From positions 1 to 64,000 of the forward strand of contig NZ_FNNG01000009.1 of the NCBI RefSeq assembly GCF_900106765.1: a stretch of 64,000 nucleotides of DNA, in the 5' to 3' direction. This DNA is from Tepidimicrobium xylanilyticum (lineage in GTDB: Bacteria; Bacillota; Clostridia; Tissierellales; Tepidimicrobiaceae). The position numbers and the translations under genes are program-made. Below are positions 40,809 to 47,608 of the stretch, one piece after another. Position 1 is the first letter of the stretch; each line of letters starts with the position of its first letter. The notes below the pieces were generated by a model. The model saw only the letters and a program-made list of their open reading frames with translations. It ran no database searches and had not been told where the DNA came from.

Positions 40809-41561
40809 ATGAGAGTATTATTGGTAAATGATGATGGAATACATTCAGAAGGGATCCGCATACTAGCTAAAGAGCTGGAAAAGGATTATGAAGTTATTGT
40901 TGTAGCACCTGAAGAACAAAAAAGTGCACAGAGTCAGGCTATAACCATATCTAAATCTTTAATCGTTAAAGAAATAGAATTAGATGGACTTAAATCAAAG
41001 GCTTATAGTGTTTCTGGTACCCCAGCAGATTGTGTTAGAGTAGCTTTAGATAAATTAATTGAGAAACCAGTAGATTTTGTGATTTCAGGCATAAATACGG
41101 GTTTAAATGCTGGTATGGATGTGCTTTATTCTGGAACTGTGTCAGCCGCTATAGAAGCTAATATCTACAAATTGCCTTCTATGGCCATATCAGCAGAGTG
41201 GTTAGATGGGAAAATAGACTACCATTTAGCAGCAAAGTATGGGAGGTATATACTAGAAAAGGCAAGGGATAATTTTATAAAGAATAATATAGTGCTGAGT
41301 ATAAATATTCCCTATCTTGAAAATGATCAGGTAAAGGGAATTAAGGTGTGTAAAATTGGAGATATAATATACGATTACTACATCGTAGAAAGCAATGGAG
41401 AAAATGGAGAAAAGGTTTTAAAACTGCACGGAAGACAGGATGTGGAATTTGAAGAAGATACAGACAGATATTATCTTTCCCAAGGATATGTTACTATTAC
41501 TCCTCTCCATTACGACCTAACCAACTTCAATTTAATCGACAAAGTAAGAAGTTGGTTATAG
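40809..41561 (+). CDS. surE: 5'/3'-nucleotidase SurE
   Basis: 250-residue metal-dependent nucleotidase. Metal site VNDDGIHSEG at the N-terminus, SGTPADCVRVAL, and SGINTGLNAGMDVLYSGTVSAA (shown by ends). It removes phosphate from nucleoside monophosphates and short polyphosphates in stationary phase. GGGAGG upstream. Confidence 0.95.
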   Translation: MRVLLVNDDGIHSEGIRILAKELEKDYEVIVVAPEEQKSAQSQAITISKSLIVKEIELDGLKSKAYSVSGTPADCVRVALDKLIEKPVDFVISGINTGLNAGMDVLYSGTVSAAIEANIYKLPSMAISAEWLDGKIDYHLAAKYGRYILEKARDNFIKNNIVLSINIPYLENDQVKGIKVCKIGDIIYDYYIVESNGENGEKVLKLHGRQDVEFEEDTDRYYLSQGYVTITPLHYDLTNFNLIDKVRSWL

Positions 41562-41598
41562 CAAAATAAGTGTACAAGAGATAAAAGAGGAGGAAATA

Positions 41599-42078
41599 AT
41601 GAATATAAGAATAATAGCTGTAGGGAAAATAAAAGAAAAGTATTTGCAAGAAGCCATTAAGGAATATTCAAAGCGACTGTCAAGGTATTGTAATTTGGAG
41701 ATAATAGAAGTAGAAGACGAAAAAGCGCCAGAGAATTTATCTATAAAGGAAGAAGAATTAATTAAAGCAAAAGAAGCAGAAAGGATAAAGTCAAAGATTC
41801 AACCTAATTCATATATTATATCCTTGGTAATAGAAGGGAAGAATCTTTCTTCAGAAGAATTTTCGGAAAAGGTACAAAAGTTGATGGTAGATGGAATAAA
41901 CGACATAACCTATGTAATAGGTGGGTCGTTAGGTTTATCAGAAGAAGTAATTAACCAAAGCGATTTTAAATTATCCTTTTCTAAAATGACATTTCCTCAT
42001 CAGTTGATGAGGATTATATTATTGGAACAAATATACAGGGGATTTAGAATTATGAGAGGTGAACCGTATCATAAGTAG
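41599..42078 (+). CDS. rlmH: 23S rRNA (pseudouridine1915-N3)-methyltransferase RlmH
   Basis: 159-residue SPOUT methyltransferase with the SAM-knot GGSLGLSEEV and the C-terminal LLEQIYRGFRIMRGEPYHK. It methylates pseudouridine 1915 in helix 69. In staphylococci the last codons of this gene (orfX) are the attachment site of SCC elements. Here the corresponding bases (42058 on) are repeated three times downstream. Confidence 0.96.
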   Translation: MNIRIIAVGKIKEKYLQEAIKEYSKRLSRYCNLEIIEVEDEKAPENLSIKEEELIKAKEAERIKSKIQPNSYIISLVIEGKNLSSEEFSEKVQKLMVDGINDITYVIGGSLGLSEEVINQSDFKLSFSKMTFPHQLMRIILLEQIYRGFRIMRGEPYHK

Positions 42079-42143
42079 GACAAGCTCTTGGGTTATAGGA
42101 TATGTTTAACGGGTTGTCATAAACTGGAGTTAAGTGGTATAAT
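42058..42143 (+). repeat. rlmH 3'-end repeat R1 (attachment-site-like) plus promoter
   Basis: Core GGTGAACCGTATCATAAG (42058-42075) encodes the last residues of RlmH. The following GACAAGCTCTTGGGTTATAG and a promoter TTGTCA (42114-42119)-18-TATAAT (42138-42143) align base for base with repeat R2. This copy lacks the TTTTGC box that precedes the others because rlmH coding sequence is there instead. Confidence 0.85.
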
Positions 42144-42183
42144 ACGTATAAGTAGTAAAAAGTTCATTAGGGGGTACACATGA

Positions 42184-42546
42184 ATGTTAAAAATTAAAAT
42201 TAGCCGAATGAAAATAGTTATGAGTATATTTTTAGTAATTATAATATTTTTTGGTGCCAAGTATAAATATCAGCATACCTTTTCAACTAATAGGTGGATA
42301 AAATATCCTCGTGAGCGTGTGAAGATGGTTGATGACATGTTACAGAAACATAAATTAGTGGGACAGACAAAAAAAGATATAGTGAAATTATTAGGAGATG
42401 CAACTAATACAGATTATTTTAAAGAAGATAATAATGTTGTATACTACTTAGGCGATGAACGTGGGTTTATTAGCATAGATAGTGAATGGCTTGTCATAAC
42501 GTTTGATAACAATATTGTGGTTGAAGTAAAAATTGAAACGGATTGA
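42184..42546 (+). CDS. Membrane-anchored hypothetical protein (unit 1)
   Basis: 120 residues with one N-terminal membrane helix (IVMSIFLVIIIFFGA) and a small outside domain, GQTKKDIVKLLGDATNTDYF, that resembles the BamE/SmpA-like small lipoprotein fold (a helix followed by strand pairs). There is no lipobox Cys. Function unknown. AGGGGG precedes the start by about 9 nt. First gene after rlmH, in the first rlmH-repeat unit, driven by the promoter attached to R1. Confidence 0.65.
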   Translation: MLKIKISRMKIVMSIFLVIIIFFGAKYKYQHTFSTNRWIKYPRERVKMVDDMLQKHKLVGQTKKDIVKLLGDATNTDYFKEDNNVVYYLGDERGFISIDSEWLVITFDNNIVVEVKIETD

Positions 42547-42634
42547 AATCTTCAACATACAAATAAAAGATAATGCAATTAGATGAACATTGTTTATATT
42601 ATGTATAACATGGAGCAAACTTTTATCAATAAGG

Positions 42635-42660
42635 TATAATAAATATATATTATATTATTT
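42635..42660 (+). promoter_or_regulatory. 26-bp A/T repeat upstream of a TA pair (copy A)
   Basis: TATAATAAATATATATTATA and the next six bases are identical to 45659-45684, which lies in the same place upstream of another toxin-antitoxin pair. The first six bases are a -10-like TATAAT and the rest contains an inverted A/T core. Probably a shared promoter/operator segment. Confidence 0.6.
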
Positions 42661-42715
42661 CAAAGGGAATGAATGATGGAATTTTTCAAAAGGATATCTG
42701 TTTTAGGAGTGGAAT

Positions 42716-43030
42716 ATGTTATTTGATATAGATGATATAAGAAGGGCATTACAAGAAGATAATATACAGTGGAGTGGCCATGTTCTAACTAGAATGCAGC
42801 AAAGGGAAATTAAAGTAAGAGATATTATAAAATGTGTCTTGAGTGGAGAAATTATAGAATACTATTCTTCAGATTATCCATTTCCAAGTTGTCTTATAGC
42901 TGGAAGATGTGATAGTGATAAAGTTCTTCATGTAGTATGTTCATTGGGAGAGGGAAATGTGTGGATGATAACTGCATATTATCCAAATACTAATGAATGG
43001 TTAGAAGATTTTAAGACCAGAAGGAGGTAG
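42716..43030 (+). CDS. DUF4258 protein, probable toxin (unit 1)
   Basis: 104 residues with the DUF4258 pattern: HVLTRMQQREI in an N-terminal helix, then EIIEYY, and the beta strands around VCSLGEGNVWMITAYYPN. Followed after 4 nt by a YgiT-type zinc-finger protein, the usual partner in putative toxin-antitoxin pairs of this type. AGGAG upstream of the ATG. Confidence 0.78.
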   Translation: MLFDIDDIRRALQEDNIQWSGHVLTRMQQREIKVRDIIKCVLSGEIIEYYSSDYPFPSCLIAGRCDSDKVLHVVCSLGEGNVWMITAYYPNTNEWLEDFKTRRR

Positions 43031-43034
43031 TAAT

Positions 43035-43265
43035 ATGAATTGTGCTTTATGTAAAGGAAAATTAAAAAAAGGAATAGTAAATCATATTATAGATTTAGGA
43101 GATGGCATAATTATTATAAAAAATGTTCCTGCCAATACTTGTAATCAATGTGGAGAATATTATGTAGACACTGAAATAGCCATAAAACTAGAAAACATTG
43201 TAGAAGAGTTAAGAAAAAATAAAGCAGAAATTCTTATCATTAATTATAATGAAATGGTAGCCTAG
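43035..43265 (+). CDS. YgiT-type zinc finger protein, probable antitoxin (unit 1)
   Basis: 76 residues with two Cys pairs (CALC near residue 3, CNQCGEYY near 36) like the N-terminal zinc domain of MqsA. No C-terminal Xre helix-turn-helix is present; the tail is a short helix. Paired with DUF4258 just upstream. Confidence 0.78.
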   Translation: MNCALCKGKLKKGIVNHIIDLGDGIIIIKNVPANTCNQCGEYYVDTEIAIKLENIVEELRKNKAEILIINYNEMVA

Positions 43266-43374
43266 GAGCAATTTAATAAGAATATGGTATTTATAAATGA
43301 TATAGAAGAAATATGTAAAAATATCTCAAATAAAAACTTTGGTGAATTATAAAAATGAAATCATTAGAAGATAG

Positions 43375-43413
43375 TTAATAAGGTGTTTGACATAGATTAT
43401 GTTAAATACCTTA
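43375..43413 (+). terminator. Imperfect hairpin at the end of unit 1
   Basis: AATAAGGTGTTTGACAT (43375-43391) pairs with ATGTTAAATACCTTATT (43397-43413) with two mismatches, followed by a short T-rich stretch. The remaining DNA from 43266 to the R2 repeat holds no convincing gene (a 22-codon ORF at 43284-43352 is the only reading). Confidence 0.65.
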
Positions 43414-43462
43414 TTTGTTTATAATAGGTTTTATACATCTATCACTAGATACATTCTATTTA

Positions 43463-43569
43463 TTTTGCGAGTCAAGATGATGCGGTGAACCGTATCATAA
43501 GTAGGACAAGCTATGGGTTATAGGATAATGTTCAGGGGGTTATCATAAGCTGAAATTAAACAATATAAT
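43463..43569 (+). repeat. rlmH 3'-end repeat R2 plus promoter
   Basis: TTTTGC (43463-43468), 14 nt, then CGGTGAACC and the full core GGTGAACCGTATCATAAG (43484-43501) and GACAAGCTATGGGTTATAG. Similarity to R1 goes on for about 120 nt, through a promoter TTATCA (43540-43545)-18-TATAAT (43564-43569) placed at the same distance (80 nt) from the core as in R1. Confidence 0.88.
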
Positions 43570-43608
43570 ATGTATAAGTTTAAATATGTACACTTTAGGG
43601 GGGATATT

Positions 43609-43986
43609 ATGTATTTAGGTATGGATGGTAAATATAGTGCATTTGAGGAATTAATGCATTATTATCATTTAAATTTTTATGTATACTATTTTCTACTTTT
43701 GATAGTATTTGTAAACTGTATTAAGGTAATAGTAAATTTTACTTCTGTTAAAAAAGGAAAGGTATCAAATATTAACTCAGGTAATATGGACTTACTTATA
43801 AGCATATTGGCAGGTATAGGGCTAGGGTATGGAATGCTTTTTCAGGGAGTACTATCTGACATTTCATCTAAATATTTCAAGATTTGGGGTAATAAAATGT
43901 TTGTTTTGTGCATAGCTAGTTTTATTTTATTTATTATTCAACTAATTTGTACATTAAGAATAAGAGATATTAAAAACAAACATTAA
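43609..43986 (+). CDS. Small membrane protein (unit 2)
   Basis: 125 residues, about three membrane helices (FYVYYFLLLIVFVNCIKVIV, LLISILAGIGLGYGMLF, MFVLCIASFILFIIQLI) and a basic C-terminus. No recognised family. The ATG at 43609 has AGGGGGG 5 nt upstream. The promoter is the one linked to repeat R2. Confidence 0.65.
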   Translation: MYLGMDGKYSAFEELMHYYHLNFYVYYFLLLIVFVNCIKVIVNFTSVKKGKVSNINSGNMDLLISILAGIGLGYGMLFQGVLSDISSKYFKIWGNKMFVLCIASFILFIIQLICTLRIRDIKNKH

Positions 43987-44089
43987 TATCAGATTTATTA
44001 TATAGCTAAGGCACGTTCTGCATAATATGTAATCAGTGGTAGGGGGAACTTTGATTTTCCACAAAATTAAACTAAGGGGGTATGAAAAT

Positions 44090-44581
44090 ATGAAGTATAA
44101 AAAACAAATTATTTTTGGCCTAATTTTATTAATAATATTTAGTGCATTCTTTCTTAAAAATACAAAAGTTAATAGAAAGATTGCTAAAGACCTAGAAATA
44201 AAAATACCATATACTTTGTATTTCTATTATACAGATAGTCATGGCGGATTTTTAGGAGATGGTGTAGCGTTAGGAAGGGCAGAATTAAAAGATAAAGATA
44301 TAGATAAACTTTTAAAAGACCCAGAAGGCCATTGGACTAAAACACCTATACCAAAGGAATTAAATACTATGTTATATGGATGCGAAAGTTATCACTCTGA
44401 TTTAGCTATAAGATTAGCAATGAAGAATATAGAAAATGGATATTGGATATATATAGATAGGTTTGGAAATAAAAGAGAGTATTTAAAGGGAGAAGAAATA
44501 GATAGATATACTAATAATTATAGTATAGGATTGCTAGACTTAGATGAAAAAAGATTTTACTATATAAAATTCGATAGTTAA
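44090..44581 (+). CDS. Membrane-anchored hypothetical protein (unit 2)
   Basis: 163 residues: Lys-rich start, one membrane helix (IIFGLILLIIFSAFF), and an outside domain with YTDSHGGFLGDGVALGRAEL and EGHWTKTPIP. Reminiscent of short secreted immunity-type or regulatory domains, but I cannot name the family. ATG at 44090 with AAGGGGG 9 nt upstream. Confidence 0.65.
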   Translation: MKYKKQIIFGLILLIIFSAFFLKNTKVNRKIAKDLEIKIPYTLYFYYTDSHGGFLGDGVALGRAELKDKDIDKLLKDPEGHWTKTPIPKELNTMLYGCESYHSDLAIRLAMKNIENGYWIYIDRFGNKREYLKGEEIDRYTNNYSIGLLDLDEKRFYYIKFDS

Positions 44582-44678
44582 TATACATTAGTATATAAGT
44601 ACATGACTAAAAATAGTTATTAGATTTATTAAGAATAAGTATAGAAGAAAGCAAATGATTATACGAGGAGGCGTAGCA

Positions 44679-44936
44679 TTGAATCATATATCAAGAAAAG
44701 ATATTAATCTCGGTCTGATTTTTGTTATTTTATTTTCTATATCAATAGTTGGTGGTTTTATAAAATGGCCTTTATTTATATTTGCTGGTGTTTTTCTATT
44801 TTCCTATATTGTATTAGATAGAAAAAGGTTAAGATGCCCAAATTGTGGAGCATATGAAAATCTTGATAGGTTGATATATGCTAAGAATCATGTACATCAT
44901 TGTAGACGTTGTGGTGAAAGAATTAAAATATTATGA
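44679..44936 (+). CDS. Membrane protein with C-terminal zinc ribbon (unit 2)
   Basis: 85 residues. Two membrane helices (LGLIFVILFSISIVGGFI, PLFIFAGVFLFSYIVL) then a zinc ribbon with two Cys pairs (CPNCGAYENL and CRRCGERI). Probable TTG start at 44679, with AGGAGG 7 nt upstream; an ATG eight codons earlier has no ribosome site. Function unknown. Confidence 0.6.
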   Translation: MNHISRKDINLGLIFVILFSISIVGGFIKWPLFIFAGVFLFSYIVLDRKRLRCPNCGAYENLDRLIYAKNHVHHCRRCGERIKIL

Positions 44937-44987
44937 TTAAATTTAATTAAGGTTGATTTTGTTTTGTATATCTACTACCAAATAGGT

Positions 44988-45043
44988 TTTGCTAGTTGAA
45001 CCGATACGGTGAACCGTATCATAAGTAGGACAAGCTATGGGTT
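44988..45043 (+). repeat. rlmH 3'-end repeat R3
   Basis: TTTTGC (44988-44993), 14 nt, CGGTGAACC, core GGTGAACCGTATCATAAG (45009-45026), then GACAAGCTATGGGTTG. A REP-like palindrome is inserted right after it, and the TATAAT (45100-45105) is 91 nt from the core instead of 80. Confidence 0.88.
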
Positions 45044-45044
45044 G

Positions 45045-45066
45045 TAGGGGAGACCTTTGGTCTCCT
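45045..45066 (+). repeat. REP-like palindrome 1
   Basis: GTAGG followed by GGAGACC-TTT-GGTCTCC: a 7-bp stem with a 3-nt loop and a 5' GTAGG tag. Two related elements lie inside the downstream transposase gene. Confidence 0.75.
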
Positions 45067-45275
45067 GTGTATGACTATAATAAATTGTTATTAAATGATA
45101 TAATGTATATAGGTAGTATTAAGTGTGACATAGGGATAATATTAAGATGGATGGTGGTTATATGGATGAATTACCACGAAGAAAGAATATTAGATTAAAA
45201 AATTATGATTATTCACAAGCAGGATATTATTTTATAACTATATGTAGCAAGGATAAGAAAAGTCTATTTTGGGAA

Positions 45276-45297
45276 GTAGGGGCGACCTGTGGTCGCC
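45276..45297 (+). repeat. REP-like palindrome 2, inside the RAYT gene
   Basis: GTAGG followed by GGCGACC-TGT-GGTCGCC, same orientation and layout as palindrome 1, translated in frame as part of the transposase. Confidence 0.8.
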
Positions 45298-45446
45298 AGT
45301 TTGAAAGACCACCATTATCAAATATAGGAGAAATTATTGATTTAGAAATAAATAAAATTAATTCTATTTATGAAAATGTTGAAATCAACAAATATGTTAT
45401 TATGCCTAATCATATACATATGATTATTATATTATATAATGGAAAC

Positions 45447-45469
45447 GGACGGTCAAAGACCGTCCCTAC
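45447..45469 (-). repeat. REP-like palindrome 3, inside the RAYT gene
   Basis: GGACGGTC-AAA-GACCGTCC followed by CTAC on the plus strand, so the GTAG tag is on the minus strand: inverted relative to elements 1 and 2. 8-bp stem, 3-nt loop. Confidence 0.78.
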
Positions 45470-45658
45470 AATATCTCGTATTATCCAGCAATTTAAAGGT
45501 TCTATTTCTAAATAGATTGGCTTTTCATTATGGCAAAAATCATTCTATGACCATATAATCAGAAATGAACAAGAATACCAAGAAATATGGAATTACATAG
45601 AAACAAATCCATTGAAATGGGAAGAGATGATAAATATTATATTTAATAGATAATATGA

Positions 45659-45684
45659 TATAATAAATATATATTATATTATTT
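45659..45684 (+). promoter_or_regulatory. 26-bp A/T repeat upstream of a TA pair (copy B)
   Basis: Identical to copy A at 42635-42660; the similarity continues as ATTTGAAAGG versus ATTTCAAAGG. It begins 6 nt after the transposase reading frame ends and precedes the antitoxin gene at 45701. Confidence 0.6.
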
Positions 45685-45700
45685 GAAAGGTAGTGATAAA

Positions 45701-45898
45701 ATGGACACTGCTAAACAAATTTTATTAAAACTTATAGACGAAATTCCAGAAAATCAAATACATGAAATAATAGATTTTATAGGATATTTAAAAATAAAAA
45801 ATGAGAGAGATATGTTTAAAGAGTTAGAAGAGGCGAGTAAAAGTAGTATGGACTTTTGGGATAATGACATAGATGACGAGGTATGGAATAATGTATAA
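45701..45898 (+). CDS. DUF2281-like antitoxin (unit 3)
   Basis: 65 residues: N-terminal helix MDTAKQILLKLIDEIPENQI and a helix-strand DFIGYLKIKNE, then an acidic C-terminal tail ending DDEVWNNV. The layout is that of DUF2281-type antitoxins, where the tail wraps the toxin. The end overlaps the MazF-like start by 8 nt. ATG at 45701 with AAAGG upstream. Confidence 0.72.
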   Translation: MDTAKQILLKLIDEIPENQIHEIIDFIGYLKIKNERDMFKELEEASKSSMDFWDNDIDDEVWNNV

Positions 45899-46226
45899 GC
45901 AAGGAGATATATTACTAATTCCAATACCATTTACAGATTTGACATCCAGTAAAAAGAGACCTGTTCTTGTACTATCAAATGATGATTATAATTCTAAAAC
46001 AGATGATATAATAGTGGCTGCTATTACTTCAAATCTTACATCAAAGGACTATAGCATATTTATTACTAGTAGTGATTTGCTGAAAGGGAATTTAAAAGTG
46101 GATTCATGTATAAGAGTAGATAAAATTTATACTTTAGCCCAAAATATTGTTATTAAGAAATTTGGCGAAGTTAATGATGATATTATGAATGGGGTAAAGA
46201 ATAAAATTAATGAACTAATAAAATAA
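45891..46226 (+). CDS. MazF/PemK-family toxin (unit 3)
   Basis: 111 residues with the MazF beta-barrel signature: QGDILLIPIPFTDLTSSKKRPVLVLS, then VVAAITSNL-like strands and the C-terminal dimer helix. Members are mRNA endonucleases kept in check by the adjacent antitoxin. The ATG at 45891 lies inside the antitoxin gene. Followed by a strong terminator. Confidence 0.85.
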   Translation: MYKQGDILLIPIPFTDLTSSKKRPVLVLSNDDYNSKTDDIIVAAITSNLTSKDYSIFITSSDLLKGNLKVDSCIRVDKIYTLAQNIVIKKFGEVNDDIMNGVKNKINELIK

Positions 46227-46250
46227 CAGGAGATTCTCCTGTTATTTTTT
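46222..46250 (+). terminator. Terminator after the MazF-like gene
   Basis: AATAACAGGAGA (46222-46233) pairs with TCTCCTGTTATT (46235-46246), followed by T residues; the inner bases open to make the loop. It overlaps the toxin stop codon. Confidence 0.85.
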
Positions 46251-46372
46251 CTTAATTTTATTTATGTTTTGGAATACCATAATATAAAAGGTTCTTATCT
46301 ATTTACAATTAACTTAGGTTGAATATATCCTAAAAAAGAATATAATATAAGTAAAAGGAAGGTGAAGATTTT

Positions 46373-46615
46373 ATGAAAATTAATATAAATAATTTAGTAT
46401 CTATTTCAGAAGCTAATCAAAATTTTTCTAAAGTAGCTAGATTAGTAGATGAAAATGGAGCTGTAGTAATTTTGAAAAACAATGTACCTCGTTATGTATT
46501 AATAGAATATAGCCAATTAGAGAATGAAGAAACAATAGGCGATGAAGAAGTAGAAGAAGTAGCTAAAAGAGTATTATCTAAACATATGAAGGCATTTGAG
46601 GAATTAGCCAAATGA
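46373..46615 (+). CDS. phd: Phd/YefM-family antitoxin (unit 3)
   Basis: 80 residues with the Phd/YefM fold: SISEANQNFSKVARLVDENG, then AVVILKNNVPRYVLIEYSQ, and an acidic, presumably disordered C-terminal half that would neutralise the partner. Its stop overlaps the start of the doc gene (ATGA). A TATAAT-like -10 lies near 46340. The 146-nt gap from the previous terminator is A/T-rich with no other gene. Confidence 0.85.
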   Translation: MKININNLVSISEANQNFSKVARLVDENGAVVILKNNVPRYVLIEYSQLENEETIGDEEVEEVAKRVLSKHMKAFEELAK

Positions 46616-46986
46616 AAAGATTAACTAAAACTCAAATATTAAAAATGCATAGCCTTCTTATTCAAGAAACAGGTGGAAGTGGTGGGATTAGAGATGAAGG
46701 ATTATTAGATTCTGCTTTGAATTTACCATTTCAAAGTTTCGATGGAGAAGATATTTATAAGACTATTCAAGCTAAAGCAGCAAGGCTAGGTTTTTCACTT
46801 ATTAATAATCATCCCTTTGTTGATGGGAATAAGAGAATAGGGATTTTAGTGATGCTGGTTTTCCTTGAAATAAATGGTATTGAGATTATATGTACAGATG
46901 AAGAATTGGTTGAGCTTGGATTAGGGGTAGCAGATGGTTCAGTAAGTTATAAAGATTTATTAAATTGGATAATTGACCACAGTTAA
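46612..46986 (+). CDS. doc: Doc-family toxin, Fic domain (unit 3)
   Basis: 124 residues with the Doc active site HPFVDGNKRIGI. Phage P1 Doc phosphorylates EF-Tu; here the same reaction is inferred. GGSGGIRDEGLLDSAL is the usual N-terminal family block. Coupled to the Phd-type antitoxin by a 4-nt overlap. Followed by a terminator and then repeat R4. Confidence 0.88.
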   Translation: MKRLTKTQILKMHSLLIQETGGSGGIRDEGLLDSALNLPFQSFDGEDIYKTIQAKAARLGFSLINNHPFVDGNKRIGILVMLVFLEINGIEIICTDEELVELGLGVADGSVSYKDLLNWIIDHS

Positions 46987-46987
46987 T

Positions 46988-47024
46988 AAAAAGCTTGGCA
47001 TAATATGAAGACACCAAGCTTTTT
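46988..47024 (+). terminator. Terminator after doc
   Basis: AAAAAGCTTGG (46988-46998) and CCAAGCTTTTT (47014-47024), 11 bp with a 15-nt loop. Confidence 0.8.
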
Positions 47025-47066
47025 ATTTTACCTTAATTTAAAGAGATATATCTATCGGTAAATAAG

Positions 47067-47150
47067 TTTTGCGGGTAGAGTCGATGCGGTGAACCCTATC
47101 ATAAATGATGGGAATTTTTGTTTGAGCTCTACTATTTTCCGTGATATAAT
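47067..47150 (+). repeat. rlmH 3'-end repeat R4 (diverged) plus promoter
   Basis: TTTTGC (47067-47072), 14 nt, CGGTGAACC, then CTATCATAAATGA rather than GTATCATAAGTAG. The core begins at 47088. The TATCATAAATGA form is the one I recall in staphylococcal SCC attachment sites. A promoter follows: TTGAGC (47122-47127)-17-TATAAT (47145-47150). No fifth copy was found further right. Confidence 0.8.
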
Positions 47151-47179
47151 GAAGAAAATCGTATAAGAGGAGTTGAATG

Positions 47180-47527
47180 ATGACTAAACATCGTATTTAT
47201 ACAATGCCTTTCGCCAAAGTCTATCCTCATTACGTTGCGAAGGCGGAGAAAAAAGGACGTATGAAAGCAGAAGTTGATGAAATAATTCGCTGGTTGACTG
47301 GATATAGTCAAGAAGAGCTAGAAGCACAACTGGAAAAAGAGATAGATTTTGAAACCTTCCTTGCAGAAGCTCCCCAACTGAATTCTTCGCGGTCTTTAAT
47401 CGAAGGTGTGGTCTGTGGTATACTGGTTGAAGATATAGAAGAATCAACTATGCGGGAAATTCGCTATTTAGACAAGCTAATCGATGAGTTAGCAAAAGGA
47501 AAGCCTATGGATAAGATTTTGCGATAA
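47180..47527 (+). CDS. DUF2200 family protein
   Basis: 115 residues, starting [20 protein letters not shown] with a mid-protein [17 protein letters not shown], as in DUF2200 proteins (function unknown, scattered through bacteria). The second ATG (47180) has GAGGAG at 7 nt. Base composition is more balanced than its neighbours. It follows repeat R4 and uses its promoter. Confidence 0.82.
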   Translation: MTKHRIYTMPFAKVYPHYVAKAEKKGRMKAEVDEIIRWLTGYSQEELEAQLEKEIDFETFLAEAPQLNSSRSLIEGVVCGILVEDIEESTMREIRYLDKLIDELAKGKPMDKILR

Positions 47528-47608
47528 AAAGGGTAACAGGAAGCGGTATTTTCTGCATGTTAATAGAAAAGTGTAATATAAAAATATTTTGATTGGGGGA
47601 AATTAAAA

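Larger units (their letters stand above)
45162..45653 (+). pseudogene. REP-associated tyrosine transposase (RAYT), interrupted by an in-frame stop
   Basis: IS200-like Y1 transposase domain: RKNIRLKNYDYSQAGYYFIT start, the metal-binding HUH pair in NHIHMI, then a stop TAG at 45513-45515 after SISK. Reading resumes in the same frame with IGFSLWQKSFYDHIIRNE, containing the region of the catalytic Tyr, up to 45653. A CAG-to-TAG change would explain it. Two REP-like palindromes interrupt the coding sequence without breaking the frame, adding GATCGRQ- and GRSKTVP-type residues. Probably inactive unless the stop is read through. Confidence 0.85.

Noticed and set aside
42058-47113. The rlmH repeats as a CRISPR-like array
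   Set aside because: The spacing is 1.4-2.1 kb and genes fill the gaps; there are no short regular spacers or cas genes.
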